This document shows, in pieces, positions 14,541 through 19,700 of a stretch of DNA of 19,700 bases. The stretch spans positions 1-19,700 of the forward strand of contig JADFOP010000041.1 in assembly GCA_022562795.1 (NCBI GenBank), in the 5' to 3' direction. Position 1 is the first letter of the stretch. Each line of letters begins with the position of its first letter. The DNA comes from Nitrospinota bacterium (lineage in GTDB: Bacteria; JADFOP01). Under the pieces are notes generated by a model. It was not told the origin of the DNA. It searched no databases and was given only the letters and a program-made list of their open reading frames with translations. The translations under genes were made by a program, and so were the position numbers.

Positions 14541-14644
14541 GACGACAAGCCCACCTGATTTTTGATACTCCTCTCTTAGCGAAAGGGATTCGGTCCACCA
14601 GATGTGAGGCGGGCTCATGCCACACCTCAAGCGGAGGAGGAGAG

Positions 14645-14944
14645 ATGACGTTCCATGATTTTTGCGATGCCATTTCTCAACTTATGTGTGCGTGTGGTGG
14701 AAGGATTACCTCGTGGGGCCGCTCACCCTTCGGGAACGATGAGGTCGGGGGAGTGATAACAAGCTATCACACACTCATGATGGCCGTCGACTGGACGTGG
14801 AGCGAGGCTGAGCTGGCGGCGACGACTGTCTCCGATAAGGCCGGCCGCACCATGAGCGGCAGGCAGCGCATGATGGTCCTGGCCCCCCGTCTCGGGCTCG
14901 AGGTCCTGGACGAAGGCTCCCACCTCCACCTGGAGCCCGCCTAA
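14645..14944 (+). CDS. Peptidase M15-type endolysin
   Basis: The ATG at 14645 follows GCGGAGGAGGAG. The 99-residue protein has both zinc-site blocks of M15 peptidases: VGGVITSYHTLMMAVDW, matching S-x-H-xx(G)-x-A-x-D, and GLEVLDEGSHLHLEP, matching the H-x-H ending. The usual Gly between His and Ala is Met (HTLMMAVD). Phage M15 enzymes cleave peptidoglycan cross-links for lysis; this short single-domain form fits an endolysin. The stop codon TAA (14942-14944) lies in the centre of a palindromic repeat, and the last residues EPA are encoded by its left arm. Confidence 0.75.
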   Translation: MTFHDFCDAISQLMCACGGRITSWGRSPFGNDEVGGVITSYHTLMMAVDWTWSEAELAATTVSDKAGRTMSGRQRMMVLAPRLGLEVLDEGSHLHLEPA

Positions 14945-14950
14945 GGCGGG
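14936..14950. repeat. Palindrome CCCGCCTAAGGCGGG carrying a stop codon
   Basis: A perfect inverted repeat around CTAAG; its TAA is the stop of the M15 peptidase gene. Confidence 0.85.
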
Positions 14951-14967
14951 TTAGGGAAGAATAAGCC

Positions 14968-15417
14968 GTGTTCAGTGCTTTCCGGCGGGCCCAGGCCCCC
15001 TTTGGGGGGCCGCTTGCGGCTGTAAGCGCGATCCTCGCTGTCGCGGTTCTATCCGCTGGCCCGCAGCGTGCCGGGGGCACTTCACTGCCTGCCTTGGCAG
15101 TGAAGGTGACGACATATCCAGGGTCGGACTGGAAAACAGCACAGGGCGGCGTCGAGGAAATAAACGCCTATTGCAGCGAGGCGCTCGGCAATCCCGGCGA
15201 GGGCGCTAAATGGCTTGGGTGCATACTGCCTGAGAGAAAAGTGATCGCCTCATCCGATTGGGAAAACTGCCTCCACGAGGCCGTCCACGCAGCCGACGAG
15301 GAGTGGGGGAACACACCTGGCCACAGGCTGCTTTTTCGACCCCTGCCAGGGCAGCCGACTCCGCCTGAGGCGGGCTTGCGACGGGGGCTTGCCCCGCAGC
15401 TTACTGCTCCGCCTTAG
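14968..15417 (+). CDS. Exported HEXXH (zincin-like) phage protein
   Basis: The GTG at 14968 has AGGGAAG upstream. The 149-residue protein has a hydrophobic export segment (GGPLAAVSAILAVAVLSAGP) and then a domain with two cysteines (EINAYCSEAL, GCILPERKV). It ends in CLHEAVHAADEEWGN, a metallopeptidase HEXXH motif at 103-107. Such small proteins occur in phage lysis regions and may act on the envelope. The last ~25 residues (PLPGQPTPPEAGLRRGLAPQ and LTAPP) are encoded by four adjacent palindromic repeats, and the TAG stop lies inside the last. I infer that the true C-terminus was replaced. Activity is not demonstrated. Confidence 0.65.
   Translation: MFSAFRRAQAPFGGPLAAVSAILAVAVLSAGPQRAGGTSLPALAVKVTTYPGSDWKTAQGGVEEINAYCSEALGNPGEGAKWLGCILPERKVIASSDWENCLHEAVHAADEEWGNTPGHRLLFRPLPGQPTPPEAGLRRGLAPQLTAPP
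15081..15104. repeat. Palindrome TTCACTGCC/GGCAGTGAA
   Basis: Perfect 9-bp arms around TGCCTT, inside the exported HEXXH gene. The loop context CTGCCTTGGCAG is the same core found at 15846 and 16271. Confidence 0.8.
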
Positions 15418-15423
15418 GCGGAG
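15343..15423. repeat. Cluster of four palindromes at a gene end
   Basis: CTGCCAGGGCAG (15343-15354), TCCGCCTGAGGCGGG (15360-15374), CGGGGGCTTGCCCCG (15382-15396) and CTCCGCCTTAGGCGGAG (15407-15423). The last contains the TAG stop codon of the exported HEXXH gene and ends 16 bp before the next start codon. Confidence 0.8.
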
Positions 15424-15439
15424 AGAAGGAGGAGCCACC

Positions 15440-16204
15440 ATGGCTTACACACCGCAGACCGGAGGATTTTTCTCTTACCTCACCCCGGAGGGCGACCCCG
15501 GAGCGGGGCACATCTACCTGGGCGAGGCGCTGCCGAAGATTAGACAGGTCGGCGACGGCGTGGCCGACATAATCTTGGCGACCGGGCTCGTCCCCGCCTA
15601 CCGCGAGGTCTACAACAAGGGCTTCGTCAACGTGACCAGCAGGAAGATTCGAAGGTGGACCGCTGATTTCCTCACTGACAAACAGCTCCACGCGCCCACG
15701 GTAGGCAAGCCTACGTTTGCGACCGCCTACGAAGCGGTCGAGGCCTTGCTGCTTGGCGGCTGGGGCCACTCGGTCGAGTTCGCCCGCCATCACCTGGAGC
15801 TCACCTCCAAATGGGACCTGGAGCAGATCGCTGGCGAGCAGCAAGCTGCCTTGGCAGGGAAAAGCGACCTGATCCCGGCCATCAAGGAGGCCTGCCTCTA
15901 CATTGCTCAGTGCATCGTCGAGAGCTACACAATCGACGGCTGGCTCGACGACGGCAGCCCCGACCTCCCCTGGCTGCCGAGCAATTTCCAGAACGAGGAC
16001 GGCGCGACGACGGAGATGGTGCGGGCCGACGACTTCATTGACCCGGAGATGTACGACGACGGCTGGCGGTACACTTGGGCTCCAGTAAACCGAGCGGGTC
16101 TCGTTATGTGGCTCTGGCTGAACCAGAGGATCGTCCTGCACATCGTTGGGCAGATGAACCTGGTCGACTCCAGCCGCTCCCACGTCGCGGGCACAGGAGG
16201 ATAA
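15440..16204 (+). CDS. Hypothetical phage protein (254 aa)
   Basis: The ATG at 15440 is chosen over the upstream in-frame starts because AGAAGGAGGAG directly precedes it. I do not recognise the family. The protein is acidic and aromatic-rich with segments such as GGFFSYLTPEGDPGAGHIYL, FATAYEAVEALLLGGWGHSV, PWLPSNFQNEDG and a C-terminal hydrophobic stretch (AGLVMWLWLNQRIVLHIVGQ). EQQAALAGK in the middle is encoded by a palindromic repeat (15846-15857). It lies between the lysis-like genes and the holin-like gene, 5 bp before the latter, so it belongs to that operon; a structural or lysis role is open. Confidence 0.65.
   Translation: MAYTPQTGGFFSYLTPEGDPGAGHIYLGEALPKIRQVGDGVADIILATGLVPAYREVYNKGFVNVTSRKIRRWTADFLTDKQLHAPTVGKPTFATAYEAVEALLLGGWGHSVEFARHHLELTSKWDLEQIAGEQQAALAGKSDLIPAIKEACLYIAQCIVESYTIDGWLDDGSPDLPWLPSNFQNEDGATTEMVRADDFIDPEMYDDGWRYTWAPVNRAGLVMWLWLNQRIVLHIVGQMNLVDSSRSHVAGTGG
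15846..15857. repeat. Palindrome CTGCCTTGGCAG
   Basis: Within a longer stretch GCAGCAAGCTGCCTTGGCAG (15838-15857), nearly repeated at 16263-16282. It encodes QQAALAG in frame. Confidence 0.8.
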
Positions 16205-16209
16205 GGCGA

Positions 16210-16476
16210 ATGGCCAAGCAGACTAAAGCGACACCGGGCCCTCAAGAGGGCTTGCCCTCCCCGCAGCAGGCTGCCTTGGCAGGGGACGCCGGCTGGAGGA
16301 AGACGGCGGTCGTCCTGGCAGGCATCCTCGCGCTCTGCTACGCCGTCCATCCGTCCATTGCGGCGGTTTCCGCTTCTGAGTTCTACTACGGCGTCCTGCT
16401 GCTCTCGGGCGGCTACGCAGGCCTCAACGTTATGCAGCACCGGTGGTTCGCCTCGGCGCGACCGGGCCAAAAGTGA
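16210..16476 (+). CDS. Small membrane protein, possible holin
   Basis: The ATG at 16210 follows GGAGGATAAGG. The 88-residue protein has two membrane helices (TAVVLAGILALCYAVHPSIA and YYGVLLLSGGYAGLNVM) and a basic C-terminus (HRWFASARPGQK), the size and plan of a class II holin. It lies just upstream of the Mu gp25-like gene, after the M15 peptidase. Residues 9-27 (GPQEGLPSPQQAALAGDAG) are encoded by two palindromic repeats. The QQAALAG peptide is also in the preceding protein, though the proteins are unrelated. Its stop overlaps the next start (TGATG). Confidence 0.6.
   Translation: MAKQTKATPGPQEGLPSPQQAALAGDAGWRKTAVVLAGILALCYAVHPSIAAVSASEFYYGVLLLSGGYAGLNVMQHRWFASARPGQK
16238..16282. repeat. 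Palindromes GCCCTCAAGAGGGC and CTGCCTTGGCAG
   Basis: GCCCTCAAGAGGGC at 16238-16251 and CTGCCTTGGCAG at 16271-16282, both in the N-terminal coding part of the holin-like gene. Confidence 0.8.
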
Positions 16477-16808
16477 TGAGCCCGGACGTATTCCGGTGGG
16501 TCCTTACCGCCTTCCTCTCGCTCTTCAGCCTGCTTTGGGGCGCCATCGGGACGATTTTGTTGATCGAGCGCCAAAACATGCGGGAGAATTTTCAAGAAGT
16601 GAAGTCTCACATCAAGGATAACCACGCGGCCATCAGCACGCTGAGGGCGGGCATGGCCAGGGATTTCGTCCTCAGGACCGAATATCTGGGCAACGTGGGC
16701 AGGCTTGAAGCGAGGGTAGACGGCGTGAAGGAAGCCCTCGACAGACACCTTGGGTCCGCCGCCACAGGCGGACCCCCAAGGGGGCCTGCCCCAGAAGGGG
16801 GGCCGTGA
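16476..16808 (+). CDS. Mu gp25-like protein (DUF2730)
   Basis: The ATG at 16476 overlaps the preceding stop. The 110-residue protein has one N-terminal membrane helix (WVLTAFLSLFSLLWGAIGTI) followed by a coiled coil (NMRENFQEVKSHIKDNHAAI, LGNVGRLEARVDGVKEALDR), the standard plan of DUF2730 proteins, which precede the terminase genes in Mu-like phages. The role is unproven. The last ~17 residues (AATGGPPRGPAPEGGP and neighbours) are encoded by three palindromes in a row (16752-16804), so the tail is repeat-derived. The next gene starts at the stop codon (TGATG). Confidence 0.75.
   Translation: MSPDVFRWVLTAFLSLFSLLWGAIGTILLIERQNMRENFQEVKSHIKDNHAAISTLRAGMARDFVLRTEYLGNVGRLEARVDGVKEALDRHLGSAATGGPPRGPAPEGGP
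16752..16804. repeat. Three consecutive palindromes forming a gene end
   Basis: GGGTCCGCC/GGCGGACCC (16752-16775, 6-nt loop), CCCCCAAGGGGG (16773-16784) and GGCC-TG-CCCC/GGGG-GG-GCC (16783-16804). Confidence 0.8.
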
Positions 16809-17104
16809 TGGGCATAGCAGAAGAGCAAAACCGCCTGATACGTGGCCGGGTGCTGAAGCTGCTTAGGGCCGTCAACCTCAACCATATCGCGGCCGACGTG
16901 CTCGTGGCGACACTGGTCGGCTGCGGCCACAGGCTCACGATCCACTCACTTTTGGCCATCCTTCAATACCTGGTCGATAAGGGCTACGTGGAGGTACGCG
17001 AATCGAAGCTTGAGGGCGTGGGGACCGTGACCACGGCCCGGATCACCGCCCTCGGCATCGACCTGCTGGAGGCGAGCGTCGAGGACCCGGGGGTGGCTCT
17101 ATGA
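16808..17104 (+). CDS. Mu gp26-like winged-helix protein
   Basis: The ATG at 16808 overlaps the preceding stop; a GTG at 16805 is an equal alternative. The 98-residue protein has a winged-helix pattern: RGRVLKLLRAVNLNHIAADV, HSLLAILQYLVDKGYVEVRE and TTARITALGIDLLEASVEDP. Mu-like phages carry a protein of this size and content between DUF2730 and DUF3486. It probably acts with the terminase or as a DNA-binding protein. It overlaps the next gene by 4 bp. Confidence 0.7.
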   Translation: MGIAEEQNRLIRGRVLKLLRAVNLNHIAADVLVATLVGCGHRLTIHSLLAILQYLVDKGYVEVRESKLEGVGTVTTARITALGIDLLEASVEDPGVAL

Positions 17105-17664
17105 CGGCCGGCGTTAGGCGGAGGCACTTCAAGGTTGAGAGTCTTCCCGCAGAGGCGAAGGAGTGGGTCGACGAGCAGCTCGTAAAGACCGTCGATAGGC
17201 TCACTTACGAGCAGATCGCGCGCCAGGTCGAGGACCGGTGGGGCGTTAAGCTCGGGGTGTCGTCGATCCACCGTTACCGCTACAGCTTCGAGCACCAGAA
17301 GGAGAAGATGACCTTCCTCTTGAGCCAGGCCGAGAAGATGAACGACACGCTCGAGGGGGCCGGCCTCGAGCTCTGCGAGACAGCCCAGGCAATGGTGGCT
17401 AGCGACATCACCAACATCCTGGCCGAGGGCGGCCACGGTCTCGCCACGCTTGAGAGGCTCGCGCGCACGGTGGCCATCATGGGCCGCGCCTCCGCCCAGC
17501 AGGCCGAGGCGAAGGTCAAGTACGGAAAGGCCTTCAAGGCCTTCGAGGAGAGAATCCTAAAGCGCCTCCAGGAAGAGGTTGCAGCCGATGAAGAGCTCTT
17601 GAGCCGGCTGGAGGCGGCGGTGGCCGATGAGGCGGATAAAGCGACCGAGGAGGTGGCGGCGTGA
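17101..17664 (+). CDS. Mu gp27-like protein (DUF3486), probable small terminase subunit
   Basis: The 187-residue protein starts by overlap with the previous gene (ATGA). It has the DUF3486 plan: an N-terminal DNA-binding part (SLPAEAKEWVDEQLVKTVDR, LTYEQIARQVEDRWGVKLGV, SSIHRYRYSF) and a long helical C-terminal part rich in Ala, Glu and Lys (ARTVAIMGRASAQQAEAKVK). In Mu-like phages this protein lies directly before the large terminase and is thought to recognise packaging DNA. Here 143 bp containing three palindromes separate the two. Confidence 0.82.
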   Translation: MTAGVRRRHFKVESLPAEAKEWVDEQLVKTVDRLTYEQIARQVEDRWGVKLGVSSIHRYRYSFEHQKEKMTFLLSQAEKMNDTLEGAGLELCETAQAMVASDITNILAEGGHGLATLERLARTVAIMGRASAQQAEAKVKYGKAFKAFEERILKRLQEEVAADEELLSRLEAAVADEADKATEEVAA

Positions 17665-17807
17665 TGGAGGTGAAACCGGGTACTCATCCGCCCGAGGCGG
17701 ACTGAACCTGAGACCTTTGTCCGCCTTAGGCGGAGCGTCAGGATCGGGGGGTCGCAAGTCCGCCTCAGGCGGAGTCAGCCCGACTACCCAAAAGGAGAGG
17801 CGGTGGC
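17665..17807. other. Palindrome-filled gap between terminase genes
   Basis: Mu-like phages usually have these genes close together. Here a 13-codon frame (ATG 17664, MEVKPGTHPPEAD, stop 17705) and three TCCGCC...GGCGGA palindromes fill 143 bp. The large terminase's ribosome-binding site AAAGGAGAGG (17791-17800) follows immediately. Confidence 0.6.
17687..17789. repeat. Three TCCGCCNNAGGCGGA palindromes plus CCCGACTACCC module
   Basis: TCCGCCCGAGGCGGA (17687-17701), TCCGCCTTAGGCGGA (17720-17734) and TCCGCCTCAGGCGGA (17759-17773), then CCCGACTACCC (17779-17789). Confidence 0.9.
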
Positions 17808-19304
17808 GTGAGCATCCTCCACGACATTCTGCCGCCTAAAGTCTCCCGCTCCCCTGAGTCCGAAGCCCGCGTAGCCCTGGGTCTCAATCCGCCTAAGGCG
17901 GACTCAGGCGGATTCGGGTGGTGGTGTCACCACTACCTCCCGGATTACTTCAACCTCCCCTCGCCGCCTTTTCACGATGAGATAATTTCCGACCTGGAGT
18001 CCGTCTCAGATCCGCCTGAGGCTGACCACGCACAGCGTATCGTCGTTAGGGCCGCCCCCAGGGAGCACGCCAAGTCGACGCTTTGCACGCTCGCTCTGCC
18101 GCTCCACAGGGCCTGCAACGGCCTCGCCCGCTTCATCGTCATCGTCTCGGACACCGACACGCAGAGCCGGTTTTTCCTCTGGGCCATCCGGGAGGAGCTC
18201 GAGACCAACGAGCGCATCCGGGAGGACTACGGCGATCTGGTCGGCCGCAAGTGGACCGAGACGGAGATCATACTTGCCAACAATGTAAAAATTTTGGCCC
18301 GCGGCGCAGGTGCGAGCATGCGGGGCATAAGACATGGGCCATACCGGCCCGACCTCATCGTGGCCGACGACCTGGAGAACGACGAAAACATCGAGAGCCC
18401 GCTTCAGCGTGAGAAGATGACCCGCTGGTTCGACCGCACGCTCTTGAACTGCCTCGCCCCAGGGGGCTCGATGCTCGTTGTGGGCACGGTCCTCCACTAC
18501 GACTCGCTTCTCTCCCGGCTGCTTAAGCGCGGAGCAGACCCCCGTGGGGGGTTCAAGGCCAAAAAATACGCCGCCATCTCCGCCTCAGGCGGACCCCTCT
18601 GGCCGGAGCGCTGGCCCATTAAGCGCCTGGAGGCCAAGAAGCGGCAGATCGGCCTGGCGGCCTTCGAGCAGGAGTTCCAAAACGAGCCCCTCGACTCCGA
18701 GGCCCGCATCTTCCGGGAAGAGACTTTTGCTTACTACACGACCGAAGACATCGCCAGCAAGCAGCTCGCTACTTACGGCTTCATTGACCTCGCCATAAGC
18801 GAAAAGCAGACGGCCGACTACACGGCGCTCGTGACCATCGGCGTAGACGAAATGGGTAAGATTTACGTCCTCGACTACGTAAGGCGCAGGATGCCGATCG
18901 GAGCCCAGGTGCAGGCCTGCTTCCACGCCTACGACCGATGGGAGCACACGGCCCTCGGCGTAGAGGTCATCGCTTACCAGCGGGCCTTCAAGCAGCTCCT
19001 CGACGTTGAGAGCGCCAAGACGAGCAGGTGGATTCCTACGGTCGAGGTCAGGCCCGACGTGGACAAAGTCCGTCGCATCTCCACCCTGGCCCCTCTCATC
19101 GAGCGCGGCGACCTACTCTTCAGGCGAGAGCAGACGGAGCTGGTAGACGAGCTCCGCCACTTTCCCAAAGCACCCCACGACGACCTGGCCGACGCCCTCC
19201 ACGGGGCCGTCAACGTCGCCCGCAGGCAGGCGGTCGGCGTCATCGAGTTTAGGACGGTGGACCACAGGCGGGTCGGTAAGTCGCCTGCAATGGCCCGGTT
19301 TTGA
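17808..19304 (+). CDS. Phage terminase large subunit (Mu gp28-like)
   Basis: GTG 17808 has AAAGGAGAGG seven bases upstream. The 498-residue protein is the packaging ATPase-nuclease. The ATPase has a Walker A-like APREHAKST (83-91, Ala in place of the invariant Gly before KST), Walker B DLIVADDLE (182-190) and motif III VVGTVLHYD (224-232). The C-terminal nuclease domain has the acidic residues of an RNase H fold: GFIDLAIS near 325, and HDDLADALHGA near 460. It lies where gp28 lies in Mu-like phages. Three segments, NPPKADSGG (27-35), DPPEAD (68-73) and SASGGP (about 258-263), are encoded by palindromic repeats; they sit at likely loops, so the frame is intact. No portal gene follows. Confidence 0.88.
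   Translation: MSILHDILPPKVSRSPESEARVALGLNPPKADSGGFGWWCHHYLPDYFNLPSPPFHDEIISDLESVSDPPEADHAQRIVVRAAPREHAKSTLCTLALPLHRACNGLARFIVIVSDTDTQSRFFLWAIREELETNERIREDYGDLVGRKWTETEIILANNVKILARGAGASMRGIRHGPYRPDLIVADDLENDENIESPLQREKMTRWFDRTLLNCLAPGGSMLVVGTVLHYDSLLSRLLKRGADPRGGFKAKKYAAISASGGPLWPERWPIKRLEAKKRQIGLAAFEQEFQNEPLDSEARIFREETFAYYTTEDIASKQLATYGFIDLAISEKQTADYTALVTIGVDEMGKIYVLDYVRRRMPIGAQVQACFHAYDRWEHTALGVEVIAYQRAFKQLLDVESAKTSRWIPTVEVRPDVDKVRRISTLAPLIERGDLLFRREQTELVDELRHFPKAPHDDLADALHGAVNVARRQAVGVIEFRTVDHRRVGKSPAMARF
17888..17912. repeat. Palindrome and half-repeat inside the terminase gene
   Basis: TCCGCCTAAGGCGGA (17888-17902) followed by the right half CTCAGGCGGA (17903-17912), read as NPPKADSGG. 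Confidence 0.9.
18011..18025. repeat. Diverged palindrome inside the terminase gene
   Basis: TCCGCCTGAGGCTGA differs from the core by one base and is read as DPPEAD. Confidence 0.75.
18579..18593. repeat. Palindrome inside the terminase gene, other frame
   Basis: TCCGCCTCAGGCGGA is read as SASGG, a different frame from the other two terminase copies. Confidence 0.9.
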
Positions 19305-19527
19305 TGATGAAGGCTGTTTAGCTCCAGGAATCCGCCTCAGGCGGACCTGAGGCGGACGACCCCGACTACTTTTCTATGCGGTTAAAAATATAGGTGCAAT
19401 CGATATATTATTTATAGACTATGCAAATAATTATTAAGTTATCGAATAGTGGTTGACATTTCGTTTGAAGAGCGCACCTTTTTAGTTAATACCAGTTTCC
19501 AGACCAAGCTCAATATAAGCAGAAATC
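19305..19527. other. Right boundary region of the phage segment
   Basis: No gene is supported. The palindromes stop at 19369; after that the sequence becomes AT-rich. TTGACA at 19453-19458 has no -10 box at normal spacing. TATAAG near 19514 could be the -10 for the leader RNA starting about 19528. Confidence 0.4.
19331..19369. repeat. Palindrome, half-repeat and CGACCCCGACTAC module, last copy
   Basis: TCCGCCTCAGGCGGA (19331-19345), half-repeat CCTGAGGCGGA (19346-19356) and CGACCCCGACTAC (19357-19369), just outside the terminase gene. Confidence 0.9.
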
Positions 19528-19616
19528 CGCGAAGCTGACCGGAAGGGGAGAAGTCAGTGGCGTGAAGCTTACAGCCGAGTTGCCCTTAAAAGGAATTAAC
19601 TCGGCTTTCTTCATTT
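19528..19616 (+). ncRNA. Structured leader RNA, copy 2: hairpin plus terminator-like hairpin
   Basis: P1 has a lower stem CGC/GCG (19528-19530 with 19560-19562), an upper stem CTGAC/GTCAG (19535-19539 with 19553-19557) and a 13-nt loop with GGGGAG. P2 pairs AGCCGAGTT (19573-19581) with AACTCGGCT (19598-19606) around an interior containing TTGCCCTT and AAAAGG, and is followed by TTTCTTCATTTT. The start codon of a sensor-like gene lies 42 bases after the T tract. The shared layout with 2409-2496 makes a regulatory RNA likely. Confidence 0.6.
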
Positions 19617-19657
19617 TGAATGATAACCAACATGTAAGTGGTGTCTGAAGGTACAAG

Positions 19658-19700
19658 ATGAAAGATACAAAGAAGACCAAAGAGCAACTCGTCAATGAAT
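19658..19700 (+). CDS. Start of a sensor-like gene, cut by the window end
   Basis: ATG 19658 has GAAGG seven bases upstream. The 14 visible residues (MKDTKKTKEQLVNE) are charged and helical, like the N-terminal coiled coil of many PAS-domain sensor kinases and related proteins. The assignment is weak because the domains lie outside the window. It follows leader copy 2 and aligns with the remnant at 2547. Confidence 0.4.
   Translation, partial: MKDTKKTKEQLVNE

Larger units (their letters stand above)
14289..14644. other. Phage intergenic region, likely regulatory
   Basis: No gene is supported. Hairpins GACGCGC/GCGCGTC (14301-14319) and CAGTGCCTT/AAGGCGCTG (14358-14378) are followed by a composite palindrome (14383-14417) and a 9-bp triple repeat (14514-14540). 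A promoter for the lysis and packaging genes should lie here, but I see no clear sigma70-type boxes; phage-specific activation would explain that. Confidence 0.45.

Noticed and set aside
14412-14630. Minus-strand frame of 72 codons in the phage gap
   Set aside because: No ribosome-binding site, against the direction of all neighbouring phage genes, and its content comes from the triple repeat.
15401-16183. Long minus-strand frame of 260 codons
   Set aside because: It mirrors the plus-strand gene 15440-16204, which has a strong ribosome-binding site and fits the operon direction; long antisense frames are common in GC-rich genes.
13829-19369. CRISPR array
   Set aside because: The repeats are irregularly spaced, short and palindromic, lie inside genes, and no cas genes are present.
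10927-19489. TTTAGTTAA near 10925 and 19483 as an attachment-site repeat
   Set aside because: Nine AT-rich bases can match by chance, the flanks differ, and no integrase is present.

Overview
The window looks like a bacterial chromosome carrying a phage-derived segment. The host is probably Gram-negative and uncultured: it has a TatA/E translocase protein, PAS/ANTAR and HD-GYP-type signalling proteins and a TPR periplasmic protein. I cannot name the phylum from the sequence alone.

Positions 1 to about 11000 are host-like. At the left edge are two adjacent PAS sensor proteins that share nearly identical 117-bp coiled-coil repeats. The first, cut by the window edge, ends in an ANTAR RNA-binding domain; the second looks C-terminally truncated. 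Then comes a decayed stretch (1766-2850): a chimeric pseudogene made of an amidinotransferase piece and a glycosyltransferase piece, a structured leader RNA with a terminator, and the remnant of the gene that leader once preceded. After it are a degenerate HD-GYP protein, a two-gene catabolic operon (DapA/HOGA-family aldolase and zinc MDR dehydrogenase) behind a very good sigma70-type promoter, a leftward TPR protein, a small exported helix-hairpin-helix protein, TatA/E, a small leftward orphan, a CBS-CBS-ACT protein, and a leftward ICMT-type membrane protein followed by a 52-residue gene with a good ribosome-binding site.

Positions about 11023-19370 are phage-derived. A leftward CI/LexA-type repressor and a rightward CII-like gene flank overlapping divergent promoters with two matching palindromic operators. 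Small early-type genes follow (homing-endonuclease-associated repeat protein, HTH protein). A lysis-like group comes next (M15 peptidase, exported HEXXH protein, possible holin). The last part is the Mu-type order gp25 (DUF2730), gp26-like, gp27 (DUF3486), gp28 large terminase. No transposase, integrase, portal or capsid gene is present, so this is a remnant, a rearranged prophage or a satellite-like element.

From about 13.8 to 19.4 kb the phage segment is studded with short GC-rich palindromes (core TCCGCCTNAGGCGGA plus related classes). They lie inside reading frames, supply stop codons and extend protein tails. I saw none of the core class in the host-like part.

At the right edge (19528-19700) a second copy of the leader RNA architecture precedes the start of a sensor-like gene. 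The same architecture at 2409-2496 precedes a remnant aligned codon by codon with that gene, but with ATT in place of ATG. This pair of leader-sensor modules, in a locus that encodes an ANTAR protein, and the palindrome invasion of the phage genes are the two most interesting signals.
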